From assembly GCA_007750655.1 (NCBI GenBank), contig CP036290.1, forward strand, positions 62,001-126,000: DNA of 64,000 nt. The letters run 5' to 3'. The notes beneath the pieces were generated by a model that made no database searches, was not told where the DNA came from, and saw only the letters and a program-made list of their open reading frames with translations. This document shows positions 49,931 to 59,297 of this stretch, in pieces. Made by a program: the position numbers and the translations under genes. Position 1 is the stretch's first letter, and each line of letters begins with the position of its first letter. The stretch is from Rohdeia mirabilis. GTDB lineage: Bacteria > Planctomycetota > UBA1135 > GCA-002686595.

Positions 49931-52087
49931 ATGGCTCTCCACCCCGCGGCCGCCCCCGGCTTTCTCCTGCTCGCCACCTCCGCGCTCGCGGGCTGCTCCA
50001 ACAGCGACGGCGGGAGTGGCACCACCGCCGCACCGACGGCGCTGTTCCCCGGCCTGCGTCTCGGGGTCGGCTTCCGCCCGCTCGCGGTCGAGCTCGAGGA
50101 CCTGGACGGCGACGGGATCCTCGACCTCGTGACGGCGAACCAGATGTCGGGGGACGTGTCGATCCTGCTCGGGGAAGGAGCGGGAACCTTCGCGACAGCC
50201 ACCTCTCTCAGGGCCGGCGCACTGCCTGCCGCGCTCGCATCGGGCGACGTGGACGGGGACGGCGTCCTCGACCTCGTGGTGGCGAATCCCAACCTGGACC
50301 GGATCACCGTCCTGCGCGGCGCTGGAGGTCCGCCTTTCGGCACGCCCACGACCTTCGCGGTCGGCGACGCTCCTTCCGGGGTCGTGCTCGGCGACCTGGA
50401 CGGCGACGGCCGCCTCGACGCTGTGACGGCGAACCTGGTTTCGGACGACGTGTCGGTGTTGCTCGGTGTTGGAGACGGTGCGTTCGCCGCGGCGACCTCG
50501 TTCGCGGTGAGCAACTCGCCCCGCGCGGTGGCGCTCGCCGATCTGGACGGGGACGGGAACCTCGACGTCGTCGTCGCGAATCCGAGCGCGCTGTCGGTGT
50601 TGTTGGGATCGGGCGACGGAACGCTGGGCGCAACCACCACCTTTGCGGCCGGGAGCGGTGTCGGTGCGCTGGAACTCGGCGACGTCGACGGCGACGGCGT
50701 GCTGGACGTGGTGACTGCGAACTTCGACTCGGACGACGTGTCGGTCCTTTTGGGCGTCGGGGACGGATCGTTCGGGGCCGCGACGGCGTTCGGGGCCGGC
50801 AATGGGCCCAGCGCCGTGGCGCTCGGCGATCTGGACGGCGACGGCGCGCTCGATCTGGCGACTGGCAACTACTTCTCGGACGACGTGTCCGTGCTCCTGG
50901 GCGCGGGCGACGGGACCTTCGGCGGTGCGATCACGTATGGAGCCGGGACCGAGCCCGAGGGCGTCGCCCTCGGCGACGTGGACGGTGACGGCGAACTCGA
51001 CCTCGTGGTCGCCAACCGCGACTCGGAGGACGTCGTCGTGTTGCTCGGGGCGGGCGACGGTTCGCTCGTCCGAGCAAGTGCGTACGCGGTCGGCGACGAG
51101 CCGGTCCAAGCGACGGTCGGCGATCTGGACGGGGACGGCGCACTCGACCTGGTGACGTGCAACTCCTCCTCCGACGACGTGTCGGTCGTGCTGGGCGTGG
51201 GAGACGGGACCTTCGGCAGCGCGACGGCCTTCGGCGCCGGCAACGGACCGAACGCGGCCGAACTCGGCGACCTCGACGGCGACGGAGCTCTCGACCTGGT
51301 GACGGCCAACCTGGTGTCGGACGACGTGTCGGTGCTCCTCGGCGTGGGCGACGGCAGCTTCGCCAGCGCGACGGCGTACGCGGCGGGTAACGGGGCCGAT
51401 GCGGTGGCGCTCGGTGACGTGGACGGGGACGGGAACCTCGACGCGGTGGCTGCGAACTCGACCTCGAACGACGTGTCGGTGCTGCTCGGTGTGGGCGACG
51501 GGACGCTCGCGATCGCGCTCGTCTTCGCCACCGGTGACAGACCCAACTCGGTCCTGCTCGGCGATGTGGACGGAGACGGAAACCTCGACGTGGTGACGAC
51601 GAACCAGGACTCGGACGACGCGTCGGTGCTCATCGGTGTCGGCGACGGGACCTTCGGCGCGGCGACGCACTTCGGCGTCGGCGACCAGCCTCGGTCGGGA
51701 GTGCTCGGCGACCTGGACGGCGACGGGAACCTCGATCTGGTGGTCGCGATGTTCGCGCTGGACCAGGTCGCGGTGCTACTCGGCGCGGGCGACGGGACCT
51801 TCGGCAGCGCGACGAACTTCGAGGCCGGCGACGGTCCCACGGCCGTCGCGCTCGCTGACGTGGACGACGACGGAGCGCTCGACGTGGTCACCGGGAACCT
51901 CGGGTCGGACGACGTGACGGTGCTCGCCGGCGCGGGGGACGGGACGTTCGGCAGTCCGACGGCGTTCGTGGCCGGAAATGGTCCAGCTGCAGTGCGGCTC
52001 GCCGATCTGGACGGCGACGGGGACCTCGACCTGGTCACGACGAACGGACCCCTCGACAGCGTGCTGGTGCTGTCGAACCAGCTCTGA
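49931..52087 (+). CDS. FG-GAP/VCBS-repeat lipoprotein, 14 blades
   Basis: 718 residues. A lipoprotein signal ends LATSALAGC, followed by a Ser/Gly/Thr linker. Fourteen blades of about 48 residues fill the rest, each opening with a GDLDGDG(A/V/N)LD-type calcium loop, then VSVLLGVGDGTFG and a TAFGAGNGP-like turn. Openings run from VELEDLDGDGILDLVTANQ to VRLADLDGDGDLDLVTTNG. Blades are more divergent than in the 55430 gene. Fourteen repeats equal two seven-bladed propellers. It is probably anchored in the outer membrane or cell surface. Neighbouring paralogues at 52204, 54521, 55430, 57920 and 60828 make a gene array produced by duplication. Confidence 0.86.
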   Translation: MALHPAAAPGFLLLATSALAGCSNSDGGSGTTAAPTALFPGLRLGVGFRPLAVELEDLDGDGILDLVTANQMSGDVSILLGEGAGTFATATSLRAGALPAALASGDVDGDGVLDLVVANPNLDRITVLRGAGGPPFGTPTTFAVGDAPSGVVLGDLDGDGRLDAVTANLVSDDVSVLLGVGDGAFAAATSFAVSNSPRAVALADLDGDGNLDVVVANPSALSVLLGSGDGTLGATTTFAAGSGVGALELGDVDGDGVLDVVTANFDSDDVSVLLGVGDGSFGAATAFGAGNGPSAVALGDLDGDGALDLATGNYFSDDVSVLLGAGDGTFGGAITYGAGTEPEGVALGDVDGDGELDLVVANRDSEDVVVLLGAGDGSLVRASAYAVGDEPVQATVGDLDGDGALDLVTCNSSSDDVSVVLGVGDGTFGSATAFGAGNGPNAAELGDLDGDGALDLVTANLVSDDVSVLLGVGDGSFASATAYAAGNGADAVALGDVDGDGNLDAVAANSTSNDVSVLLGVGDGTLAIALVFATGDRPNSVLLGDVDGDGNLDVVTTNQDSDDASVLIGVGDGTFGAATHFGVGDQPRSGVLGDLDGDGNLDLVVAMFALDQVAVLLGAGDGTFGSATNFEAGDGPTAVALADVDDDGALDVVTGNLGSDDVTVLAGAGDGTFGSPTAFVAGNGPAAVRLADLDGDGDLDLVTTNGPLDSVLVLSNQL

Positions 52088-52203
52088 GCCGGGCGGTCCA
52101 CCGAGGGGGCGATGCCACAGAATCGGATTCGGTGACAGGTGGGGCACGCGGACGGCGCTCGGAGGGTGCGGCCACTTCCGGCCCGCTTCGCACCAACGCT
52201 CCC

Positions 52204-54369
52204 ATGCCGTCGATCCGTCCCTCCTTCTCGTCCTCCGCCGCTCTCCTGGCCCCCCTCCTCCTCGTCCTCCCGGCCTGCTCCGGCGGCGGGTCGAGCTCTC
52301 CGGCCCCGCCCAGACAACTCTTCGCCGGCGCCCAGTACCCCGTCGGATCCATCCCGTTCGGCGTGGCCTTCGCCGACCTCGACGGGGACGGCCGCGACGA
52401 CCTGGTGACCACCAGCCTGACGGGCGACACGGTCTCGGTGCTGCTCGCGGCGGGCGACGGGACCTTCGGAGCGGCCCAGAGCTTCGCCGTCGGGGGCGCT
52501 CCGATCGGCGTCGTGGCGGCCGACCTGGACGGGGACGGCGCGCTCGACCTGGCGACCGCGAACAACGGTTCGGACGACGTGTCGATCTTGCTCGGCGTCG
52601 GCGACGGGACGTTCGGCGCCGCGACGAGCGCCGCCGCGGGCAACGGCGCGCAGGCCGTGGTGGCGGCCGACCTGGACGGGGACGGCGTGCTCGACCTCGC
52701 CGTCGCGAACTTCTTCGCGGGCGAGTTGAGCCTGCTGTTCGGCGTCGGGGACGGGACCTTCGCGGCGCCGGTCGCGCTGGCGGTCGGAGCCGAACCGACC
52801 TCGCTCGTCGCCGCCGATCTGGACGGGGACGGCGCGCTCGACCTGGTCGCGAGCAACTCCCAGGACGACGACGTGTCGGTGCTGCTGGGCGTCGGCAACG
52901 GCTCGTTCACAGCCGCCGTGGACCACGCGGTCGGGAACTCGCCCCAGTCGGTCGCCGCGGGGGACGTGGATGGCGACGGCGTGCTCGACCTGGTGACGTC
53001 GAACTTCAGCGACGACAGCGCGTCGGTCCTGCTCGGCGTCGGCGACGGGACCTTCGCCGCGGCGACCGACTTCGCCTGCGGCAGGCTCCCGCGCGCGATC
53101 GCGCTCGTGGACCTGGACGGCGACGGCGCGCTCGACATCGTCGCGGCCGACTCGAATCCCGACTCGGTGACGGTGCTGCTGGGAGCGGGCGACGGGTCGT
53201 TCGGCACGTCCGAGAGCTTCCTCAGCGGCGACAACTCCACCGCGCTGGCGTTCGACGACGTGGACGGGGACGGCCGGCTCGACGTGGCGGTCACGAGTGC
53301 CGGGGGCGCCAACGTGACGGTGCTGATGGGCGGCGGCGACGGGGCCTTCGACGCGGTGCGCCTGTTCGACGTGCCGGACCAGCCGCGGTCGGTGGCGATC
53401 GGCGACCTGGACGGGGACGGTGTGCTCGACGTGGTGGCTTCGACCGATGGCGGCGGTGGCGCACAGGTCCTGCTGGGCGTGGGCGACGGCGAGCTGGAAC
53501 CGCCCCAGGACTACTTCCTCGGGTTCGATCCGGCGGTGATCCGTCTGGCGGACCTGAACGGCGACGGCGTGCTGGATCTCGTCAACGGGGACCCGGGTTC
53601 CGAGGAAGTGGTGCGGCGACTCGGCGTGGGTGACGGCACCTTCGGCATCCAACTGGCGTGGGGAGTCAGCGCCGCGCCGACCGATCTGGCCATCGGCGAT
53701 CTCGACGGGGACGGCGCGCTGGAACTCGTCTCGGCGATTCCGTCGCTGGACGCGGTGTCCGTGCTGTTCGGCGTCGGCGACGGAACCTTCGCGGTCCCGC
53801 GCGTGGAAGTCTCCGCCGGCGCGAGCCCCGATGCGGTGGCGCTGGGTGATCTGGACGGTGACGGAGCGCTCGACATCGTGGTTGCGAATCGCACGGCCGA
53901 CACCGTCTCGGTGCTGCTCGGCGTGGGCGACGGGAGCTTCGGCGCGATCGCGAGCTTCGCTGTCGGTGGTGCGCCCGACGACGTGGCCCTCGCCGACCTG
54001 GACGGCGACGGCGTGCTCGACGCGGTGACGGCGAACTCCGGTTCCGACGACGTGTCGGTGCTGTTGGGGGTGGGTGACGGAACATTCGCGTCGGCCGTGT
54101 CGCACGCGGCCGGCGACGAACCGCGGTCCGTGGCGATCGGCGATCTCGATCGCGACGGCGTGCTCGACCTGGTCACCGCGAACGCCCAGTCCGACGACGT
54201 GACGGTCCTGCTCGGCGACGGGAGCGGGAGTTTCGATGCACCGCTCGCGTTCCGGTCCGGCAGCAGCCCCCTCGACGTGGCGCTCGGCGACCTCGACGGC
54301 GACGGGCGCCTGGACGTGGTCACTGCGGCCAACTCCGTCGACCAGATCTCGGTGCTGCTCGGGCGGTGA
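52204..54369 (+). CDS. FG-GAP/VCBS-repeat lipoprotein, 14 blades
   Basis: 721 residues. The signal peptide ends LLLVLPACSGGG (lipobox LPAC) with a short Gly/Ser linker; the ATG at 52204 starts that signal, whereas a longer GTG frame does not. The 14 blades begin VAFADLDGDGRDDLVTTS and end VALGDLDGDGRLDVVTAAN. Some loops vary (LNGDGVLD, LDRDGVLD), and one blade has an IDVVASTDGGGG-like insertion without the usual strand. It is separated from the previous paralogue by 116 bp on the same strand. It is likely a surface adhesin or structural protein. Confidence 0.86.
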   Translation: MPSIRPSFSSSAALLAPLLLVLPACSGGGSSSPAPPRQLFAGAQYPVGSIPFGVAFADLDGDGRDDLVTTSLTGDTVSVLLAAGDGTFGAAQSFAVGGAPIGVVAADLDGDGALDLATANNGSDDVSILLGVGDGTFGAATSAAAGNGAQAVVAADLDGDGVLDLAVANFFAGELSLLFGVGDGTFAAPVALAVGAEPTSLVAADLDGDGALDLVASNSQDDDVSVLLGVGNGSFTAAVDHAVGNSPQSVAAGDVDGDGVLDLVTSNFSDDSASVLLGVGDGTFAAATDFACGRLPRAIALVDLDGDGALDIVAADSNPDSVTVLLGAGDGSFGTSESFLSGDNSTALAFDDVDGDGRLDVAVTSAGGANVTVLMGGGDGAFDAVRLFDVPDQPRSVAIGDLDGDGVLDVVASTDGGGGAQVLLGVGDGELEPPQDYFLGFDPAVIRLADLNGDGVLDLVNGDPGSEEVVRRLGVGDGTFGIQLAWGVSAAPTDLAIGDLDGDGALELVSAIPSLDAVSVLFGVGDGTFAVPRVEVSAGASPDAVALGDLDGDGALDIVVANRTADTVSVLLGVGDGSFGAIASFAVGGAPDDVALADLDGDGVLDAVTANSGSDDVSVLLGVGDGTFASAVSHAAGDEPRSVAIGDLDRDGVLDLVTANAQSDDVTVLLGDGSGSFDAPLAFRSGSSPLDVALGDLDGDGRLDVVTAANSVDQISVLLGR

Positions 54370-54520
54370 TCGGTAAGCCGCTCCAGCGCTCGACGCGATC
54401 CGTCGCTGTGCCTCACGGCGTCGCGCATCGCGGCATCGTCGGTCGTCGCCGCGTAGCTGCGGTGCTTCGTGGTTCCGGCGCGCGGCCGCGAGGGATCGCC
54501 GACCCCACCACTTCGCGACC
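54370..54520. other. short gap, no feature recognised
   Basis: 151 bp before the short chimeric paralogue. I see no hairpin or promoter-like hexamer that stands out. Confidence 0.3.
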
Positions 54521-55042
54521 ATGACTCGACGCTCCCGACCTCCCGTTGCATCGGTGCTCGCGGTGTGCGGCGCGGTCGCGGTGCTGCTGGACGCGGTGGA
54601 CGGATCCCTCGGTGTCGCCACGGCTTTCGGTGTGGGGCTACAGCCCACCGACTTGGCGCTCGCTGACCTGGACGGGGACGGGGCGCTCGACCTGGTGACG
54701 GCGAACCGCAACTCGGACGACGTGTCGGTGCTGCTGGGCGCGGGGGACGGGACCTTCGGCGCCGCGACGGCGTTCGCTGCGGACGACGATCCCCAGTCGG
54801 TGGCGATCGGGGACCTGGACGGGGACGGCGCGCTCGACCTGGTGACGGCGAACTTCACCTCGAACGACGTGTCGGTGCTGCTGGGCGCGGGGGACGGGAT
54901 CTTCGGCGTCGCCTCGGACTTCGGCGCGGGCACCAGACTTTCGTCTGTGGCGATCGGTGACCTGGACGGGGACGGCGCGCTCGATCTGGTGACGGCGAAC
55001 GGCACCTCGGACGACGTGTCGGTGCTGATCAACCAACGCTGA
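54521..55042 (+). CDS. short FG-GAP/VCBS paralogue with three blades and a foreign N-terminus (possible chimera)
   Basis: 173 residues. The N-terminus MTRRSRPPVASVLAVCGAVA matches the start of the unrelated gene at 59298 (MTQRSRSSITALAACGVLVV), including nearby upstream bases (ACCATGACTC). After about 30 residues it switches to three VCBS blades identical in style to those of 55430, ending in the SVLINQR terminus shared with 55430 and 57920. It has lost the lipobox. Three blades cannot close a propeller, so it is probably a recombination remnant, or a subunit that needs another chain. Confidence 0.7.
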   Translation: MTRRSRPPVASVLAVCGAVAVLLDAVDGSLGVATAFGVGLQPTDLALADLDGDGALDLVTANRNSDDVSVLLGAGDGTFGAATAFAADDDPQSVAIGDLDGDGALDLVTANFTSNDVSVLLGAGDGIFGVASDFGAGTRLSSVAIGDLDGDGALDLVTANGTSDDVSVLINQR

Positions 55043-55164
55043 GCGCGGCGGCGAGGTCGGACCTCGCCGACTCTGCTCGAGCGCGTGGGGTGACTGGTTT
55101 CGGCACCACGCGTTCCATGCGCCGTGCGCGTCGGTGCGCAGCGCATGGAACGTGCGTTCGTTCG
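55040..55164. repeat. 125-bp duplicated 3' segment with terminator-like hairpin (copy 1)
   Basis: Nearly identical (one mismatch seen) to 57590-57714, offset 2550 bp. It starts at the stop codon of the preceding paralogue and includes GCGAGGTCGGACCTCGC and a perfect 12-bp stem, CGTTCCATGCGC at 55111-55122 with GCGCATGGAACG at 55141-55152. There is no U-tract. It was copied together with the gene end, which points to a tandem duplication of a gene plus its terminator. Confidence 0.85.
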
Positions 55165-55429
55165 AGCGACTCGAAGTTTCGATTCGTCGCGCTCGAGCGC
55201 GAGGCGGCGTCGCCCCGATCGGGTCGCCGACCTCGTGCGACTCGTCGACGTGAGGCACGGCGGGTACCGTGAGGGCGCGTCGTCGGCGCGTCCGCGAGGG
55301 GCACCCCACCGAGATCGAGAGGGCTGTAGGCTCTAGGGCTCTTGCGACGCATCGTCCACTGGACGGACACGGGCCTCGACGCACCGCGGCTCTCGGCCCT
55401 TCCCCCCCCCCCACCCCAACGAGTTCCGC
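55165..55429. other. upstream region of the 14-blade gene, with an 11-C homopolymer
   Basis: The stretch ends in a run of 11 C at 55402-55412, 17 bp before the ATG at 55430. The rest has no gene. A homopolymer of this length close to a start codon can change length by slippage. Confidence 0.5.
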
Positions 55430-57592
55430 ATGTCCTCGACGCTCCGCACCGCGTTGGTTCTCTTCCCCGTCGTGTTCGGTTCCTTCGCGCTGAGCGGTTG
55501 CTCGGGTGGCGGCGGTGGTGGCGGGGCCGCGCCGAGGCTCGCGTTCCCGGGGCTGCGGGTGCCGGTCGGCGACTCTCCCCAGTCGGTGGCGACGGCCGAC
55601 TTGGACGGGGACGGGGCGCTGGACCTGGTGACAGCGAACGGCAACTCGGACGAAGTGTCGGTGCTGCTGGGCGCGGGCGACGGGACCTTCGGCGCCGCCG
55701 CGGCCTTCGGCGCGGGTGACTCTCCCCGGTCGGTGGCGATCGGGGACTTGGACGGGGACGGGGCGCTCGACCTGGTGACGGCGAACAGCGGCTCGGACGA
55801 CGTGTCGGTGCTGCTGGGCGCGGGGGACGGGACCTTCGGCGCCGCCACGGCCTTCGGTGCGGGGAGTGGTCCCTTCTCGGTGGCGATCGGTGACCTGGAC
55901 GGGGACGGGGCGCTCGACCTGGTGACGGCGAACAGCGGCTCGGACGACGTGTCGGTGCTGCTGGGCGCGGGGGACGGGACCTTCGGCGCCGCCGCGGCCT
56001 TCGGTGCGGGGAGTGCTCCCACCTCGGTGGCGATCGGGGACCTGGACGGGGACGGGGCGGTCGACCTGGTGACGGCGAACAGCGGCTCGGACGACGTGTC
56101 GGTGCTGCTGGGCGCGGGGGACGGGACCTTCGGCGCTGCGATGGCGTTCGCTGCGGGCGACAGTCCCCTGTCTGTGGCGATCGGGGACCTGGACGGGGAC
56201 GGCGCGCTCGACCTGGTGACGGGGAACGCGACCTCGGACGACGTGTCGGTGCTGCTAGGCGCGGGGGACGGGACCTTCGGCGCCGCCACCGCCTTCGGTG
56301 CGGGGAATTTTCCCTTCTCGGTGGCGATCGGGGACCTGGACGGGGACGGGGCGCTGGACCTGGTCACGGCGAACAGGTCCTCGGACGACGTATCGGTGCT
56401 GCTGGGCGCGGGGGACGGGACCTTCGGCGCCGCGACGACGTTCGCTGCGGGCGACGATCCCTCCTCGGTGGCGATCGGTGACCTGGACGGGGACGGGGCG
56501 CTCGACCTGGTGACGGCGAACCGCAACTCGGACGACGTGTCGGTGCTGCTGGGCGCGGGGGACGGGACCTTCGCCGTCGCGACGGCGTTCGCTGCGGGCG
56601 ACGATCCCCAGTCGGTGGCGATCGGGGACCTGGACGGGGACGGCGCGGTCGACCTGGTGACGGCGAACAGCGGCTCGGACGACGTGTCGGTGCTGCTGGG
56701 CGCGGGGGACGGGACCTTCGGCATCGCCGCGGCCTTCGGCGCGGGCGACTCTCCGATCTCGATGGCGATCGGTGACCTGGACGGGGACGGGGCGCTCGAC
56801 CTGGTCACGGCGAACCGGTCCTCGGACGACGTGTCGGTGCTGCTGGGCGCAGGGGACGGAAGCTTCGGCGCCGCCGCGGCCTTCGGCGCGGGTGACTCTC
56901 CCCGGTCGGTGGCGATCGGGGACCTGGACGGGGACGGCGCGCTGGACCTGGTGACGGCGAACCGCAACTCGAACGACGTGTCGGTGCTGCTGGGCGCGGG
57001 AGATGGGACCTTCGGCGCCGCCACGGCCTTCGGCGCGGGGGACTCCCCCTTCTCGGTGGCGATCGGTGACCTGGACGGGGACGGGGCGCTGGACCTGGTG
57101 ACGGCGAACTTCAACTCGAACGACGTGTCAGTGCTGCTGGGCGCGGGGGACGGGACCTTCGGCGCCGCCGCGGCCTTCGGCGCGGGTAACGGACCCACCT
57201 CGGTGGCGCTCGGTGACCTGGACGGGGACGGGGCGCTCGACCTGGTGACGACGAACAACAACTCGAAAGACGTGTCGCTGCTGCTGAGTGCGGGGGACGG
57301 GACCTTCGGCGCCGCGACGGCGTTCGCTGCGGGCGACGATCCCCAGTCGGTGGCGATCGGGGACCTGGACGGGGACGGCGCGCTCGACCTGGTGACGGCG
57401 AACGTGTTCTCGGACGAGGTGTCGGTGCTGCTGGGCGCGGGCGACGGGACCTTCGGCGCCGCGACGGCGTTCGCTGCGGGCGACGATCCCTCCTCGGTGG
57501 CGATCGGGGACCTGGACGGGGACGGCGCGCTCGATCTGGTGACGGCGAACGGCACCTCGAACGACGTGTCGGTGCTGATCAACCAACGCTGA
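55430..57592 (+). CDS. FG-GAP/VCBS-repeat lipoprotein, 14 nearly identical blades
   Basis: 720 residues. The signal peptide ends FALSGC (lipobox LSGC), followed by SGGGGGGG. Fourteen blades of exactly 49 residues (147 nt) follow, each SVAIGDLDGDGALDLVTANS-like, then SDDVSVLLGAGDGTFGAA and a variable 4-residue turn such as GDSPR, GSGPF or GDDPQ. Most variation is in the five residues after VTAN and in that turn, all exposed loops. Fourteen is twice seven, consistent with two propellers. Near-identity at the DNA level shows ongoing unequal exchange or conversion between blades. The last blade ends SNDVSVLINQR as in the neighbours. Confidence 0.88.
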   Translation: MSSTLRTALVLFPVVFGSFALSGCSGGGGGGGAAPRLAFPGLRVPVGDSPQSVATADLDGDGALDLVTANGNSDEVSVLLGAGDGTFGAAAAFGAGDSPRSVAIGDLDGDGALDLVTANSGSDDVSVLLGAGDGTFGAATAFGAGSGPFSVAIGDLDGDGALDLVTANSGSDDVSVLLGAGDGTFGAAAAFGAGSAPTSVAIGDLDGDGAVDLVTANSGSDDVSVLLGAGDGTFGAAMAFAAGDSPLSVAIGDLDGDGALDLVTGNATSDDVSVLLGAGDGTFGAATAFGAGNFPFSVAIGDLDGDGALDLVTANRSSDDVSVLLGAGDGTFGAATTFAAGDDPSSVAIGDLDGDGALDLVTANRNSDDVSVLLGAGDGTFAVATAFAAGDDPQSVAIGDLDGDGAVDLVTANSGSDDVSVLLGAGDGTFGIAAAFGAGDSPISMAIGDLDGDGALDLVTANRSSDDVSVLLGAGDGSFGAAAAFGAGDSPRSVAIGDLDGDGALDLVTANRNSNDVSVLLGAGDGTFGAATAFGAGDSPFSVAIGDLDGDGALDLVTANFNSNDVSVLLGAGDGTFGAAAAFGAGNGPTSVALGDLDGDGALDLVTTNNNSKDVSLLLSAGDGTFGAATAFAAGDDPQSVAIGDLDGDGALDLVTANVFSDEVSVLLGAGDGTFGAATAFAAGDDPSSVAIGDLDGDGALDLVTANGTSNDVSVLINQR

Positions 57593-57714
57593 GCGCGGCG
57601 GCGAGGTCGGACCTCGCCGACTCTGCTCGAGCGCGTGGGGTGACTGGTTTCGGCACCACGCGTTCCATGCGCCGTGCGCGTCGGTGCGCGGCGCATGGAA
57701 CGTGCGTTCGTTCG
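57590..57714. repeat. 125-bp duplicated 3' segment with terminator-like hairpin (copy 2)
   Basis: Copy of 55040-55164; the 12-bp stem is at 57661-57672 and 57691-57702. The following 200 bp up to 57919 are unique and contain no gene. Confidence 0.85.
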
Positions 57715-57919
57715 GTCCTCGGGGTCTGCCGCGTCGTTCGCTCGAGCGACGGCCGGCCCGCTCGAGCCCCCTCGGTCGGGCCGAACCCGCAGATCGCGAG
57801 CGGATTGGGTCGGCCGGGAAATCGGGTACCGTCCGGCCTCTCCGTTGCCAGCGAGACGCCATCTCGGGCCCTGGCATGCCTCGGTTCATGGCTCGTTACC
57901 CGGACCAACTCTGCACACC

Positions 57920-59227
57920 ATGTCGCTCAAGTCTCTTGCGGCCTTCGTTCTCCTTCCCGTCGTGCTCGGTTCCCTCGCGCTCAGCGGTTGCTCGGGTGGT
58001 GGAAGCGGTGGTGGAAGCGGTGGTGGAAGCGGTGGTGGCGGTCCCACACCGGAGCCGTTGTTCCTCGGGCTGAGCCTTCCGGTGGGGGTCAGTCCCAGAT
58101 CGGTGACGACCGCCGACCTGAACGGGGACGGTGCCCTCGATCTGGTGGCGGCGAACAACGGCTCGCACGACGTGTCGGTGATGCTGGGCGCAGCCGACCG
58201 GACCTTCGGCGCCGCCACCACCTTCGGCGTGGGGAGCCGCCCCGTTTCGGTGGCGATCGGCGACCTTGACGGGAACGGTGCCGTGGACCTGGTGACGGCC
58301 AACAGCAACTCGAACGACGTGTCGGTGCTGCTGGGCGCGGGGGACGGGACCTTCGGCACGGCCCAGTCCTTCGGGGTCGGCACCTTCCCTCAAGCGGTGG
58401 CGATTCGCGACCTGGACGGGGACGGGGCGCTCGACCTGGTGACGTCGAACGGGTTCTCGGACGACGTGTCGGTGCTGCTGGGCGCGGGGGACGGGACCTT
58501 TGGCGCCGCCGCGGCCTTCAGTGCGGGGAGTGGTCCCAACTCGGTGGCGATCGGGGACCTGGACGGGGACGGGGCGCTCGACCTGGTCACGGCGAACGGT
58601 AACTCGGACGACGTGTCGGTGCTGCTGGGCGCGGGGGACGGGACCTTCGGTACCGCCACGGCCTTCGGTGCGGGGAGTGGTCCCGAGTCGGTGGCGATCG
58701 GGGACCTGGACGGGGACGGCGCGGTCGACCTGGTGACGGCGAACGGGTTGTCGGGCGACGTGTCGGTGCTGCTGGGCGCGGGGGACGGGACCTTCGGCGC
58801 CGCCGCGGCCTTCGGCGCGGGGATCCAGCCCTTCTCGGTGGCGATCGGTGACCTGGACGGGGATGGCGCGCTCGACCTGGTGACGGCGAACTTCAACTCG
58901 GACGACGTGTCGGTGCTGCTGGGCGCGGGGGACGGGACCTTCGGTACCGCCGCGGCCTTCGGTGCGGGCAACGGTCCCGAGTCGGTGGCGATCGGTGACC
59001 TGGACGGGGACGGGGCGCTGGACCTGGTGACGGCGAATCGGAACTCGGACGACGTGTCGGTGCTGCTGGGCGCGGGGGACGGGACCTTCGGCGCCGCCGC
59101 GGCCTTCGGCGCGGGTAACGGACCCACCTCGGTGGCGCTCGGTGACCTGGACGGGGACGGGGCGCTCGACCTGGTGACGGCGAATCGGAACTCGGACGAC
59201 GTGTCGGTGCTGATCAACCAGCGTTGA
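57920..59227 (+). CDS. FG-GAP/VCBS-repeat lipoprotein, eight blades
   Basis: 435 residues. The lipoprotein signal ends LALSGC; then CSGGGSGGGSGGGSGGGG, coded by three 12-bp GGTGGTGGAAGC repeats, and PTPEPLFLG. Eight blades follow, from SVTTADLNGDGALDLVAANN to SVALGDLDGDGALDLVTANR, ending SVLINQR. One loop reads LNGDG and one LDGNG. Eight does not equal seven or fourteen; perhaps one full propeller plus a blade, or deletion of six blades from a 14-blade ancestor. The ATG at 57920 starts the signal peptide; a longer frame upstream overlaps the copied terminator and is excluded. Confidence 0.86.
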   Translation: MSLKSLAAFVLLPVVLGSLALSGCSGGGSGGGSGGGSGGGGPTPEPLFLGLSLPVGVSPRSVTTADLNGDGALDLVAANNGSHDVSVMLGAADRTFGAATTFGVGSRPVSVAIGDLDGNGAVDLVTANSNSNDVSVLLGAGDGTFGTAQSFGVGTFPQAVAIRDLDGDGALDLVTSNGFSDDVSVLLGAGDGTFGAAAAFSAGSGPNSVAIGDLDGDGALDLVTANGNSDDVSVLLGAGDGTFGTATAFGAGSGPESVAIGDLDGDGAVDLVTANGLSGDVSVLLGAGDGTFGAAAAFGAGIQPFSVAIGDLDGDGALDLVTANFNSDDVSVLLGAGDGTFGTAAAFGAGNGPESVAIGDLDGDGALDLVTANRNSDDVSVLLGAGDGTFGAAAAFGAGNGPTSVALGDLDGDGALDLVTANRNSDDVSVLINQR

Positions 59228-59236
59228 GCTCGGAAC

Positions 59237-59277
59237 GGCGATCGGTCGGTCGAAGCTCAGGCACCGCACCGATCGCC
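59237..59277 (+). terminator. hairpin after the eight-blade gene
   Basis: GGCGATCGGT at 59237-59246 pairs with ACCGATCGCC at 59268-59277 (10 bp, 21-nt loop), 9 nt after the stop at 59227. It lacks a U-tract. It probably ends the paralogue transcript before the 59298 gene. Confidence 0.5.
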
Positions 59278-59297
59278 GCAACGTTCGTTCTCGAACC

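Noticed and set aside
50869..55146. Very long open frame on the minus strand opposite the FG-GAP genes
   Set aside because: It mirrors the 147-nt repeats, contains Ser/Pro/Thr low-complexity sequence with no motif, and exists only because the coding strand is GC-rich at the third position.
55333..57696. 787-codon minus-strand frame opposite the 14-blade gene
   Set aside because: Periodic antisense of the blades, no start signal and no plausible protein.
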